NCBI GenBank assembly: GCA_002493905.1
Contig: DLAJ01000034.1
Span: forward strand, 1 to 49,914
Direction of reading: 5' to 3'
DNA: 49,914 bases
Source: Lachnospiraceae bacterium UBA7050
GTDB lineage: Bacteria > Bacillota > Clostridia > Lachnospirales > Lachnospiraceae
A model generated the notes under the pieces. The model was not told the origin of the DNA, made no database searches, and saw nothing but the letters and a program-made list of their open reading frames with translations. This document shows positions 42,270 through 49,914 of the stretch, piece by piece; the stretch's first letter is position 1; each line of letters opens with the position of its first letter. The position numbers were made by a program, and so were the translations under genes.

Positions 42270-43106
42270 CTAATATTCTTCGATTTGTATGGTCTTTGCC
42301 GTCAATATTCCATATTTGATAATGGAATTGGCAAAGGTCTTAAATTTTTCAGCAGCATCTGATACAAAAAACTGATAGCGGTTTTCGCCAAGCTCCGGTT
42401 TGCGGTCATTGAGCAGATTGTGTTCTCCAAGAAGTTCCCTCAGTTCAAGCGCCGTTTCATATGCGGGATTTACAAGCGCAACGCCATCCCCCACGATTCT
42501 GGCAATTGCTTTGCGGATCAACGGATAATGCGTACAGCCCAGAATCAGCGTATCAATACCAACGTCAATCAGCTCCGAGAGATAGCGTGTTGCAATCTCG
42601 TCAGTAACAGGGTCTTCCCATAACCCCTCTTCAACTAAAGGGACAAAAAGTGGGCATGCTTTCCCAAGCACCTTGGCGGAACTGTTCAGTTCCTTTATGT
42701 AATCACTGTAAATATGGCTGTCTATCGTCGCCGACGTTCCGATCACGCCGATCTTTCCGTTGTGCGTCGCCGACACTGCCGCCTTCGCTCCCGGTTTCAC
42801 AACGCCGATGATCGGAATGTCAACATCCTTCTCGATGGTATCCAGCGCACAGGCGCTTGCCGTGTTACAGGCGACCACAATCGCCTTGACATGCTGTGTC
42901 TGCAAAAAACGAACAATCTGCTCCGAGTATTTTGTCACGGTCTCCTTCGACTTGCTCCCGTAAGGAACACGCGCAGTATCCCCGAAATATACAATATGTT
43001 CATTTGGTATCTGCCTCATGATCTCACGCGCCACGGTCAGCCCTCCGACTCCCGAGTCAAACACGCCGATCGGCGCATACCTGTCCTGTATTGTATGCTC
43101 CATCAA
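42270..43106 (-). CDS. murI: Glutamate racemase (278 aa)
   Basis: MurI makes D-glutamate for peptidoglycan. VFDSGVGGLTV carries the catalytic-site Asp17; Cys80 in VVACNTAS and Cys191 in GCTHYPL are the two catalytic cysteines. YFGDTARVPYGSKS is also conserved. The operon is hypothetical membrane protein, murI, DUF1934 protein. Confidence 0.95.
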   Translation of the reverse strand: MMEHTIQDRYAPIGVFDSGVGGLTVAREIMRQIPNEHIVYFGDTARVPYGSKSKETVTKYSEQIVRFLQTQHVKAIVVACNTASACALDTIEKDVDIPIIGVVKPGAKAAVSATHNGKIGVIGTSATIDSHIYSDYIKELNSSAKVLGKACPLFVPLVEEGLWEDPVTDEIATRYLSELIDVGIDTLILGCTHYPLIRKAIARIVGDGVALVNPAYETALELRELLGEHNLLNDRKPELGENRYQFFVSDAAEKFKTFANSIIKYGILTAKTIQIEEY

Positions 43107-43121
43107 TGACCGATTCCCCTT

Positions 43122-43427
43122 TCAGGTTCCAAATAAATAATTTTTCAGGTATTCAATGAATCCGATACGGTAACGGACTTTTCCCTCTTTGACTGCCGCA
43201 TACAAATCCTGTATATCTTCTGCGCTTTGAAGGTTTTCCGTGACCTGTGCGCCGTTCTGCACCAATCCTTCCGCCATCTCATCCGTTACGCCGGCAATAA
43301 GCGAATCGGATTCTTCATACCAAAATGCAGTATAACTGTCCGGGGTAAATACATATTCCGGAAACATGATGCCCCAGCACAGCGCTGCTGCCGCCAATAA
43401 TGCCGTTCTTCTTCTGATCTGCCTCAT
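43122..43427 (-). CDS. Small exported or membrane-anchored hypothetical protein (101 aa)
   Basis: An N-terminal basic stretch and hydrophobic segment (TALLAAAALCWGIMF) act as signal or anchor, followed by a short acidic extracellular part (YTAFWYEESDSLIAGVTDEM and onward) with no known domain. It ends 15 bases before murI, so it is the first gene of that operon. I do not recognise a family. Confidence 0.6.
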   Translation of the reverse strand: MRQIRRRTALLAAAALCWGIMFPEYVFTPDSYTAFWYEESDSLIAGVTDEMAEGLVQNGAQVTENLQSAEDIQDLYAAVKEGKVRYRIGFIEYLKNYLFGT

Positions 43428-43498
43428 ACGATCCTCCGAGTGTTTTGATACCCGGAGTCTTACCTTTTTCAGAGAAAATATACGTTCCTATTCTTATC

Positions 43499-44188
43499 CT
43501 ATTCTCCCCGAAGCAGATTCAGAATCGAACGTTCCTGATTATCAATGTGAATCCTTGCTGTCTGTGCCGCTGTCTGTTTGTCTTTTTTCAGAATACTTTC
43601 ATAGATAATCCGATGCTCTTCCACCAGCTTTTCGTAATTGCTCGTATCTTTAATATATTCAAAACGATAGCGGTACATCTGCTCAGACAGGTTATTTAAT
43701 ATCTCTGTCAGACGTTCATTCCCCGCCGCATGCACGATAATGTCATGCAGCTTTACGTCTGCCGCCGCAATCACTGTAGCGTCCCGCGTTGCCGTTGCCG
43801 CCGCAAACTCTTCGCACGCCCGGTACAGCTCATCGCCCTCCTGCTTCGTGATCCTGTCGCATGCCAGTTCGCAGGAAAACGCGTCCAATGCGCGCCGCAC
43901 CTCCAATACGTCCCGCAGGTTTTTCTCGGTAATACGCGCCACCTCCGCACCGCGCCGGGGAATCATCGTAACCAGGCCCTCCAGTTCCAGTTTACGGATT
44001 GCCTCCCTGATCGGCGTCCTGCTGACGCCAAGCTTCTCCGCGAGATGAATCTCCATCAGGCGCTCGCCCGGCTTCAGTTCTCCTCTCAAAATCGCCTGAC
44101 GCAGCGTATTAAAGACCACGTCACGCAGCGGGAGATATTCATCCATGCTGAGCTGAAATTGTGTGTTTGCCAAAGAATCATAGCCCAT
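43499..44188 (-). CDS. GntR-family regulator, FadR subfamily (229 aa)
   Basis: The winged helix (LRQAILRGELKPGERLMEIH, LAEKLGVSRTPIREAIRKLE) is followed by an all-helical FCD ligand domain with likely metal-binding Asp/His residues (KLHDIIVHAAGNERL, VEEHRIIYESIL). GGGAGG lies 7 bases before the ATG. It follows ispE after a 38-bp tandem repeat, a common ispE-gntR neighbourhood in Lachnospiraceae. A TTGTATACA-rich site upstream of ispE may be its operator. Confidence 0.9.
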   Translation of the reverse strand: MGYDSLANTQFQLSMDEYLPLRDVVFNTLRQAILRGELKPGERLMEIHLAEKLGVSRTPIREAIRKLELEGLVTMIPRRGAEVARITEKNLRDVLEVRRALDAFSCELACDRITKQEGDELYRACEEFAAATATRDATVIAAADVKLHDIIVHAAGNERLTEILNNLSEQMYRYRFEYIKDTSNYEKLVEEHRIIYESILKKDKQTAAQTARIHIDNQERSILNLLRGE

Positions 44189-44199
44189 AGATCTTCCTC

Positions 44200-44351
44200 C
44201 CTTTCCTGTCCTGTGGGCTTTACCCTATTTCTATCCTGCTTTCCCGTCCTGCAAGGCTCTGCTCCATTTTTATCTGCTTCCTGTCCTGCAGGGCTCTGCT
44301 CCATTTTTATCCTGCTTCCTGTCCTACAGGGCTCTGCACTATTTCTATCCT
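44200..44351. repeat. 38-bp tandem repeat, four units, between ispE and the GntR gene
   Basis: Units begin at 44200, 44238, 44276 and 44314, all exactly 38 bp. Units 2 to 4 share TCCTGCAGGGCTCTG-like cores with few differences; unit 1 is the most divergent. The array starts just before the gntR ribosome binding site and ends at the ispE stop. Confidence 0.85.
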
Positions 44352-44356
44352 GCTTT

Positions 44357-45238
44357 TCAGATACGGATGTCCGCAGCCGGTTCCGCCATAAAAATCTGCC
44401 CGATCCCGTCAATGCCGCACAATGCCTCATAAGCCAGCCTTTGCTGCTCCCTGTCAAAGAAAATGCCGAACACGGAAGGCCCGCTTCCGCTCATCAGCGC
44501 CCCTTCCGCACCACATCCGTACAACGCCTGCTTACTTTCTTCAATGACCGGATGCTGCGGAATCGTTACGCTTTCCAAGCGGTTTCCCAGATACTCCGCA
44601 ACCGCGCGCGCATCCTTTCTCTTGACTGCCCGTATCATGCCGTCCACATCAGGATGCCATGAAGCCGCGTCCTCATCAAGCGCCTGATAGACCTGCGCCG
44701 TTGACACGCTGATGTCCGGTTTTATGACCACAAAATACATGGCGGGAAGTTCCGGCAGCGGCGTCATGATCTCGCCGATACCCTCACACAGCATCGTCCC
44801 TCCGAACAAGCAGTATGGAACATCCGCGCCGATTCTTACGGCTATCTCACACATTGTACGCTCATCCATTTTAAGCCCGTACAGCTCATTGCACGCTAAA
44901 ATGGCAGCGGCAGCGTCCGCACTGCCGCCCGCCATGCCCGCTGCCGACGGAATCTGCTTCTTTAGCAAAATATCCATGCCCCCGCAGGCTTCATACCGTT
45001 CCATTACAGTGCTCACGGCGCGGCATACCAGATTTCTATGATCACACGGCACATCCTCTGCCGCGTTCTGCAGGGTAAGAACGATCTCCCGGTCACCCCT
45101 TTTCCGAAAGCTCAGCTCGTCATGCAGGCTGATCGTCTGCATCACGGTCCGCAGTTCATGATAGCCGTCCTCACGCTTATGCCGTACATCCAGCGTAAGA
45201 TTTATTTTCGCATATGCTTTTTTCGTAAGCTGCTCCAT
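44357..45238 (-). CDS. ispE: 4-diphosphocytidyl-2-C-methyl-D-erythritol kinase (293 aa)
   Basis: IspE phosphorylates CDP-methylerythritol in the non-mevalonate isoprenoid route. It is a GHMP kinase with AYAKINLTLDV at the N-terminus, ATP-binding PSAAGMAGGSADAAAAI (about 98-114) and C-terminal GALMSGSGPSVFGIF. The ribosome binding site GGGGTGG is very close to the ATG. It is first in an operon with the GntR gene. Confidence 0.95.
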   Translation of the reverse strand: MEQLTKKAYAKINLTLDVRHKREDGYHELRTVMQTISLHDELSFRKRGDREIVLTLQNAAEDVPCDHRNLVCRAVSTVMERYEACGGMDILLKKQIPSAAGMAGGSADAAAAILACNELYGLKMDERTMCEIAVRIGADVPYCLFGGTMLCEGIGEIMTPLPELPAMYFVVIKPDISVSTAQVYQALDEDAASWHPDVDGMIRAVKRKDARAVAEYLGNRLESVTIPQHPVIEESKQALYGCGAEGALMSGSGPSVFGIFFDREQQRLAYEALCGIDGIGQIFMAEPAADIRI

Positions 45239-45356
45239 CTGCCACCCCGGTATTTTATCGTTTTTGATCTTGTTTTAGCTTTGGTTTTGGGTTTATTATT
45301 TTCTACGCCCTGTCAACTGCTGCCGCCGTTTCATGTGCTTCTGGTTTGATTGCACT

Positions 45357-45390
45357 TTGTATACATGATTGTACTTAATTATATACAATC
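45357..45390. promoter_or_regulatory. Candidate GntR operator upstream of ispE
   Basis: TTGTATACA (45357-45365) is followed by an inverted repeat, GATTGTA (45367-45373) with TACAATC (45384-45390). FadR-subfamily GntR proteins bind TTGTATACAA-like dyads. The site is 120 bp upstream of ispE. Confidence 0.5.
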
Positions 45391-45427
45391 CAAAGAGATT
45401 CGTCAACCGCCGCGAACTCTGAATCAG

Positions 45428-45766
45428 TCAATTACACAAATCTTCTAAGCTTTTCATTAACAGTGGAATATCCTCTAACAGAGTATTCCAGACAATTTGT
45501 AAATCAACTCGATCATAATCATAGGCATGCAAATTTCTCATCCCCCTAATCGCTCTCCATGGAATACTTTTGCCTCTTTCTTTTGTATCATCTGACAATC
45601 GATTTGCAAGTTCCCCAATCTGAATAATACACATATTGCAGGAATATTGAAAAGATATATCCGTTTTATAGCTTTCATAATTTGAATGGAACTTTTTCAT
45701 GATCGTGTCTATATCGATGCAGTATTGGATCATCTTTTTGATAATCATAATATCTTCACTCTTCAT
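45428..45766 (-). CDS. hepT: HepT-like toxin (DUF86, HEPN fold; 112 aa)
   Basis: A four-helix HEPN protein with the R-x(4-6)-H-x-Y motif in AIRGMRNLHAYDYD, the RNase/active site that the cognate MntA AMPylates. It overlaps the MntA gene by 11 bases. This makes a type VII toxin-antitoxin pair. Confidence 0.9.
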   Translation of the reverse strand: MKSEDIMIIKKMIQYCIDIDTIMKKFHSNYESYKTDISFQYSCNMCIIQIGELANRLSDDTKERGKSIPWRAIRGMRNLHAYDYDRVDLQIVWNTLLEDIPLLMKSLEDLCN

Positions 45767-46049
45767 ACAAAAGCACCCCCTCTTTCATAATCGCCGAGAG
45801 AAATTGCTTATCTTCAATCCCTGTAGTCACAACATCAACATGACACTCTAAAACATTTTCCAATTCGTCAACAAACGCAAAATACTGTATTAAGCTTTTC
45901 ATTCTCCCCCGCTCAATATACAAATCGACATCACTTTCATTTTTCGCCTCTCCTCTGGCATAAGACCCAAACAAACTCATTCGCCCAATTCCATATGCTT
46001 TCGCAACTGGGACTGCTTTCTCCTTTATCTCATTAATCGTATATCGCAT
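45756..46049 (-). CDS. mntA: MntA-like nucleotidyltransferase antitoxin (97 aa)
   Basis: Minimal nucleotidyltransferase with GSYARGEAKNESDVDLYIE: G-S-x(10)-D-x-D is complete, so AMPylating activity toward HepT is expected. The C-terminal half lies over a predicted helix and short strand (VDVVTTGIEDKQFLSAIM). GGTGAGGGG lies just before the ATG. It is upstream of and overlapping hepT. Confidence 0.9.
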   Translation of the reverse strand: MRYTINEIKEKAVPVAKAYGIGRMSLFGSYARGEAKNESDVDLYIERGRMKSLIQYFAFVDELENVLECHVDVVTTGIEDKQFLSAIMKEGVLLYEE

Positions 46050-46178
46050 AGCCCCTCACCTTCCTTGTCATCTCTGCCCATTTTTTCACACCGGGGTCGG
46101 ATTACAGTATCAATCATATATTTATTTTACCCCAAATCCGCATTTTGCACAATCAGAACCTATCCGAATCCATCCTCC

Positions 46179-46220
46179 AAAAAACAGCAGCCGGAACGCT
46201 TTACGCGGCCCCGGCTGCTG
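46179..46220 (-). terminator. Terminator of the SPOCS/LysM gene
   Basis: CAGCAGCCGG (46185-46194) pairs perfectly with CCGGCTGCTG (46211-46220). On the minus strand six T follow. Confidence 0.8.
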
Positions 46221-46274
46221 TGAAATAGGATGATTACCCTCTTACATTTTTCCGTATCTTCTCCCTCTTCTGTA

Positions 46275-47828
46275 CTATTTTACAATCAGAATCCTGCTGC
46301 CCGGCGCGGGCTCTTTTTTATCCGCGATCCCGTTTAAGTCACGCAGGCGCTGCACCGGCAGGCAGTATTGTTTTCCGACGTTCCAGAGCGTATCTCCCTG
46401 CTCGAACAGCAGAATTGCCATTCCGGGCAGACTGCCAAGCTTTTCGTAATCAGGCGGAGCAAGGGACGCGTCTTCAATGACATTCATATCTCTTGTATCA
46501 TAGACGACGGCGCGGATGCGGACCGCCGCCTTTACATCAATCTCCTCGCTGTCCACCATGCTGACGTTCACGTCATCACACTGACATACCAGCTGATAGT
46601 TACAGCCGTCTTCCAGATTCTCCGCGTCAATCGTCTCACGGAACGGCAGACTTCCGTGAATGACACCGTACGGCATTTCGTCGTCACCGGTAATATAAAT
46701 TCCTTTTACCTCCAGCACACCATCCGCTTCAATACCGGCAGGAGTAATGCGGCTTCCCGTTACGCGCGCCGCAGCCTCCGTATATAAGAGCTGTAAAATG
46801 TGGGATGACGGAGTACCTGCCCGGATTCTTCCGCTCAGCTTATAATTACCCTCGTTCTGCATCAGCAGCGTCTGAAGCTTTGCCGGCCGCATGCTTAACT
46901 GCATCTCATGGTCAACCGCATACATATCGGTAATGATTGATACCGTGTCCTCATGATACATGCATATCTTGAGGTTCATCACAAGGTCCATGCCAAAAAT
47001 TCTCTTTTCCCCGTCATAATCCGGGCGTACCTCAGTCTCCTGTCCCTCCATCTCATAAGTGATGACCGGTATCATCGAACTGTTGGCGCCATGGCATTCG
47101 ATCTCGCCATGGAACGGAATTGCCGCTCCGTAATATCTGACAGGCATGTCATCATTTTCACCGATATACATGAAAAATACGCGCAATTCTCCCGATATAC
47201 CGATTTTTTCTTCCATCGGTTTGAACGTGACATTTTCAGGACGGATGCTTTCCCAGATCAGCTCCTCCACGTTCGGCATGTCTGTGGGAAGCTCCAGCTC
47301 TTCTTTAATGCGGAAAATATCATTTTTACAGATACCGATGCCGGTCACCCGCATTTCCTCTTTGCATACTTCAACAGGGCTTTGGGATGAAACATCAACC
47401 GGGGCCTCTAAATCCGCCAGTTCATTGACGCACACATTCCAGGTAATGACCGACTGTACGTTAATCTTCCGGCTGTTGATCATACCGACCGTCAGGTCTT
47501 CAATGACCGCCGACGCACTGATATTGTCCTCTCTGGAAACACCTTCCAGATAAACCTGTTCTTCAAACGGAATGCTTCCACACACCTTGCTCATGCGGTT
47601 ATTCCACTCATCGGAACAATACAGCACCTGAAACAAAAACTTTCCGCGCAGCGTTACATGATCCTGCGTCGCCTTAATCTCCTCGAGTTTTACATTTCCT
47701 TTATTCATCAGGATTTTCGACACATCAGGGCATTTATCCGGTATATTCATATCATCCTCGAGCGTCATCTGCGTCAGAGTACCGCATTTGCGGTAATCCA
47801 TATGTATATTCTTTTTTAACAGCTCCAT
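46275..47828 (-). CDS. sipL: SPOCS (DUF3794) and LysM protein, SipL-like spore-coat assembly factor (517 aa)
   Basis: Two or three SPOCS/DUF3794 repeats fill residues about 25-440 (LRGKFLFQVLYCSDEWNNRM, SGELRVFFMYIGENDDMPVR, VKGIYITGDDEMPYGVIHGS). A LysM domain ends the protein (LLFEQGDTLWNVGKQYCLPV ... LRDLNGI ... PGSRILIVK). SipL in Clostridioides links SpoIVA to the forespore surface. This is strong evidence for a spore former. Start ATG 47828, with GAGGAGG 12 bases upstream. The gene symbol follows the family and is not certain to be orthologous. Confidence 0.8.
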   Translation of the reverse strand: MELLKKNIHMDYRKCGTLTQMTLEDDMNIPDKCPDVSKILMNKGNVKLEEIKATQDHVTLRGKFLFQVLYCSDEWNNRMSKVCGSIPFEEQVYLEGVSREDNISASAVIEDLTVGMINSRKINVQSVITWNVCVNELADLEAPVDVSSQSPVEVCKEEMRVTGIGICKNDIFRIKEELELPTDMPNVEELIWESIRPENVTFKPMEEKIGISGELRVFFMYIGENDDMPVRYYGAAIPFHGEIECHGANSSMIPVITYEMEGQETEVRPDYDGEKRIFGMDLVMNLKICMYHEDTVSIITDMYAVDHEMQLSMRPAKLQTLLMQNEGNYKLSGRIRAGTPSSHILQLLYTEAAARVTGSRITPAGIEADGVLEVKGIYITGDDEMPYGVIHGSLPFRETIDAENLEDGCNYQLVCQCDDVNVSMVDSEEIDVKAAVRIRAVVYDTRDMNVIEDASLAPPDYEKLGSLPGMAILLFEQGDTLWNVGKQYCLPVQRLRDLNGIADKKEPAPGSRILIVK

Positions 47829-47937
47829 TGCAATAAAAAACCTCCTCGCGAATACTCTATACAAGATATTCTGCGAACAGGTTTTGTATGACTCAAATCC
47901 GGATAAAGCAGCCCCTGCTGCAAACCATGGAACTTCT

Positions 47938-48840
47938 TCACGTCACTGCGCCAATCAGCTCTTTCACATCGGAAACGCCGGTTCTCTTCATATAATCCTC
48001 TATTCCCTTTACAATCTCCTCCGTCACATAGGGATTTACAAAGTTCATCGCTCCGACGCTGACCGCCGACGCGCCGGCCAGCAGAAATTCCACGGCATCT
48101 TCCGCTGACGCAATCCCTCCCATGCCGATCACCGGAATCTTTACCGCGTGCGCCGCCTGATAGACCATTCGCACGGCAATCGGCTTAATTGCCGGGCCGG
48201 ACATGCCGCCCGTCTTATTTGCCAGCACAAAGCGCCGTTTTTCAATATCAATCTTCATACCCGTGAGCGTGTTAATCAGGGAAATTGCATCTGCCCCCGA
48301 CGCTTCCGCAACTTTTGCCATTTCCGCAATGTCGGTCACATTGGGGCTCAGCTTCATGATGACGGGCTGTCTCGCATGCTTTTTAATCTGTCTCGTAATA
48401 TCGGAAAGTGCTTCCGGTTTCTGACCGAACGCGATCGCTCCCTCCTTCACATTCGGGCAGGATACATTAATCTCCAAAAGGTCCGCAGGCGAATCAGAAA
48501 GCTTTTCTACAACTTCAACATAATCCTCCACCGTTTTCCCGCAGACGTTGACAATGATCCTCGTATCATATTGCTGTAAAAAAGGAAGGTCCCTCTCCAT
48601 GAGTACGTCGATACCGGGATTCTGCAGACCAATCGCATTGAGCATTCCGCCGTATACCTCCGCCACGCGCGGCGTCGGGTTTCCTTCCCACGGCACATTC
48701 GCAACGCCCTTCGTCACAACGGCTCCAAGTTTGTTTAAGTCTACAAACTCCCCGTACTCCATTCCCGATCCGAACGTTCCCGATGCCGTCATGACCGGAT
48801 TCTTCAATTCCACACCCGCAATCGTTACACTTGTATTCAT
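47938..48840 (-). CDS. pyrD: Dihydroorotate dehydrogenase B, catalytic subunit (300 aa)
   Basis: Converts dihydroorotate to orotate in pyrimidine synthesis, using FMN. TASGTFGSG and the active-site Cys128 in EINVSCPNVKEG (Cys marks class 1) are visible, as are MKLSPNVTDI and PVIGMGGIASAEDAVEFLLA. It lacks its own [2Fe-2S] site, hence needs PyrK, which precedes it. AAAGGA lies 7 bases before the ATG. Confidence 0.95.
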   Translation of the reverse strand: MNTSVTIAGVELKNPVMTASGTFGSGMEYGEFVDLNKLGAVVTKGVANVPWEGNPTPRVAEVYGGMLNAIGLQNPGIDVLMERDLPFLQQYDTRIIVNVCGKTVEDYVEVVEKLSDSPADLLEINVSCPNVKEGAIAFGQKPEALSDITRQIKKHARQPVIMKLSPNVTDIAEMAKVAEASGADAISLINTLTGMKIDIEKRRFVLANKTGGMSGPAIKPIAVRMVYQAAHAVKIPVIGMGGIASAEDAVEFLLAGASAVSVGAMNFVNPYVTEEIVKGIEDYMKRTGVSDVKELIGAVT

Positions 48841-48942
48841 CTATAATTCCTTTCTTACCAGCTATTTTTCTTTTCACAGCGGCATCTGCTGCGCTTTCTG
48901 CACGGCTTTTGTACGCCTGCCCCAGCCTCACCGCCGCCGGAC

Positions 48943-49794
48943 TCAGATTTCAACGTCCTCCGCCAAAAAGACAGGTCCCTCGGTACAGACCCTTGCATTG
49001 TTCACGAGGGAATGCCCGTCCTTATGTGTCGTTCTGCACACACATCCAAGGCAGGCTCCCACGCCGCACGCCATGCGTTCCTCCAGCGAAAGATACGCGG
49101 GAATGCCCTCTTTTGCCGCATACTGTTTCACCGCGCGCAGCATCGGCATCGGTCCGCAGGCATAGATCACATCCGCCGACAGCCCGTCCGCTTTCACGGC
49201 GTCCAATATATTTCCCCTGCTTCCGGCTGAACCATCCTCAGTTGCAATCACAACATTTGCAAAACGTTCAAAATCTTCTTTCAGGAATAATCCGCCATCC
49301 CGATAACCTAACACGGCATGCACGGACAGCGGCGCAGGTTCTCCCCGCCGAGCGTCCTCTTTCATTTTATCCGCGCCTTCTCCGTTAAGTGCCGCCTCCC
49401 CCTGTCCGGCAAACGCCTGCGCAAGTCCTAACAGCGGCGGAATTCCGATCCCTCCGCCCATTAAAAATACGCGTTTTCCCGCCGCCTTTTCAAGCGGAAA
49501 TCCATTTCCGAGCGTTCCCATAATGGAGATGGAGTCACCCTTCCGGTAAGAAGCAAACTCCGCTGTTCCTTTTCCCGCAACGCGGTAAACAATCCGTAAT
49601 CTGCCCGCATCACGCTGCGCTTCACAAATGCTGATCGGTCTCGGCAGAAGCGTCGCCGCACATTTGGGATATACCATAAGAAACTGCCCCGGCAAAGCCT
49701 CCCCCGCCAGTTCCGTCTCTATCCACATATCATAAATATTGTCGGCAAGCTGCTCCTGACTGTAAACCGCCGCCGTCACCTTCTTCTTTCCCAT
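48943..49794 (-). CDS. pyrK: Dihydroorotate dehydrogenase B, electron-transfer subunit (283 aa)
   Basis: PyrK carries FAD and a [2Fe-2S] cluster and passes electrons to NAD+. The FAD site is LLPRPISICE, the NAD site GGGIGIPPLLGLAQ, and the cluster cysteines are C243, C248, C251 and C270 in MACGVGACLGCVCR...VC. It has an acidic insertion (about 132-152) relative to Bacillus PyrK. AAGGAG lies 12 bases before the ATG. It lies 102 bases upstream of pyrD. Confidence 0.95.
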   Translation of the reverse strand: MGKKKVTAAVYSQEQLADNIYDMWIETELAGEALPGQFLMVYPKCAATLLPRPISICEAQRDAGRLRIVYRVAGKGTAEFASYRKGDSISIMGTLGNGFPLEKAAGKRVFLMGGGIGIPPLLGLAQAFAGQGEAALNGEGADKMKEDARRGEPAPLSVHAVLGYRDGGLFLKEDFERFANVVIATEDGSAGSRGNILDAVKADGLSADVIYACGPMPMLRAVKQYAAKEGIPAYLSLEERMACGVGACLGCVCRTTHKDGHSLVNNARVCTEGPVFLAEDVEI

Positions 49795-49838
49795 TACGAC
49801 CGTATACTCCTTTCCCTTTCTTCATGCACTCCGCTGGC

Positions 49839-49886
49839 TATAGGAAATTCCTCACCCCAAAGTCTGCGGAACGCAAACTCTTTTTT
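49839..49886 (+). terminator. Hairpin with the dispersed GAGGAATTTCCTATA motif at the right edge
   Basis: AGTCTGCG (49861-49868) and CGCAAACT (49872-49879), with a GAA loop, precede CTTTTTT. GAGGAATTTCCTATA lies on the minus strand at 49853-49839. The remaining sequence to the window end holds no gene I can support. Confidence 0.55.
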
Positions 49887-49914
49887 AACGTATAGGATTA
49901 GGGTGTCAAAAGGT

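Noticed and set aside
44086..44457. 123-codon minus-strand frame with repeated EQSPAGQEAD-like residues
   Set aside because: It is a by-product of the tandem repeat and overlaps ispE and gntR in another frame. The 38-bp period is not a multiple of three, so the peptide repeat breaks frame.
43730..44662. 310-codon plus-strand frame across gntR, the tandem repeat and ispE
   Set aside because: It is antisense to two well-recognised genes. Its repeats come from the 38-bp DNA array.
1..49914. CRISPR arrays, tRNA or rRNA genes, prophage
   Set aside because: No regularly spaced repeat with unique spacers, no cloverleaf that I could identify, and no phage structural or integrase genes were seen.

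Overview
The window looks like a chromosome segment of a spore-forming, Gram-positive anaerobe of the Clostridia, most likely Lachnospiraceae. The evidence is the gene content: a meso-diaminopimelate peptidoglycan route (dapF, murE, murI), the non-mevalonate kinase ispE, a SipL-type SPOCS/LysM spore-coat protein, spoIIID-derived fragments, a class 1B dihydroorotate dehydrogenase (pyrD/pyrK), a DUF1934 protein, and strong GGAGG-type ribosome binding sites. No tRNA, rRNA, CRISPR array, intact transposase or integrase was recognised.

Region 1 (1-17.1 kb) is AT-rich accessory DNA with many broken or unassigned genes. It holds a four-gene operon (2539-5310) of an XRE repressor with a membrane tail, a glycine-rich membrane/coiled-coil protein, a small membrane/coiled-coil protein and an unrecognised 459-residue protein. 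This operon ends at the stump of an MmeI-like restriction-modification gene, followed by an ADP-ribosyltransferase cut by one in-frame TGA. Two nearly identical 214-bp copies of a truncated spoIIID gene (5689-5902 and 16920-17134) flank about 11 kb. That segment carries a DUF4143 ATPase, a SWIM zinc-finger pseudogene, an AlbA_2/ATPase protein, a small-protein paralogue, a membrane transglutaminase, and a run of zinc-ribbon membrane proteins (one with MORN repeats) beside a divergent XRE regulator.

Region 2 (17.2-27.7 kb) is transport and signalling. A MerR-regulated exporter is split into membrane domain, ATPase and membrane domain, and has a textbook MerR promoter with a 19-bp spacer. Divergent from it is a two-component system followed by an ABC-2 transporter. 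Next comes an unusual gene whose XRE DNA-binding domain is fused to what reads as the cytosolic domain of the flagellar/type III export gate FlhA, and then an AI-2E family permease.

Region 3 (27.8-35.5 kb, plus strand) is housekeeping: a Cys/Met-metabolism PLP enzyme, dapF, murE, an FKBP-type foldase lipoprotein and asnS.

Region 4 (35.5-41.6 kb, minus strand) is a beta-1,4-galactan utilisation locus: a galactan-binding-like lipoprotein, a GH53 galactanase, a solute-binding protein and two sugar permeases, with a LacI-type regulator upstream. It carries two probable single-base frameshifts, one in the binding protein and one separating the binding module from the GH53 domain.

Region 5 (41.8-49.9 kb, minus strand) is again housekeeping: DUF1934 protein, murI, ispE with a GntR regulator and a 38-bp tandem repeat between them, a HepT/MntA toxin-antitoxin pair, the SPOCS/LysM protein, pyrD and pyrK. 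Gene starts were moved inward wherever a clear ribosome binding site or promoter required it.
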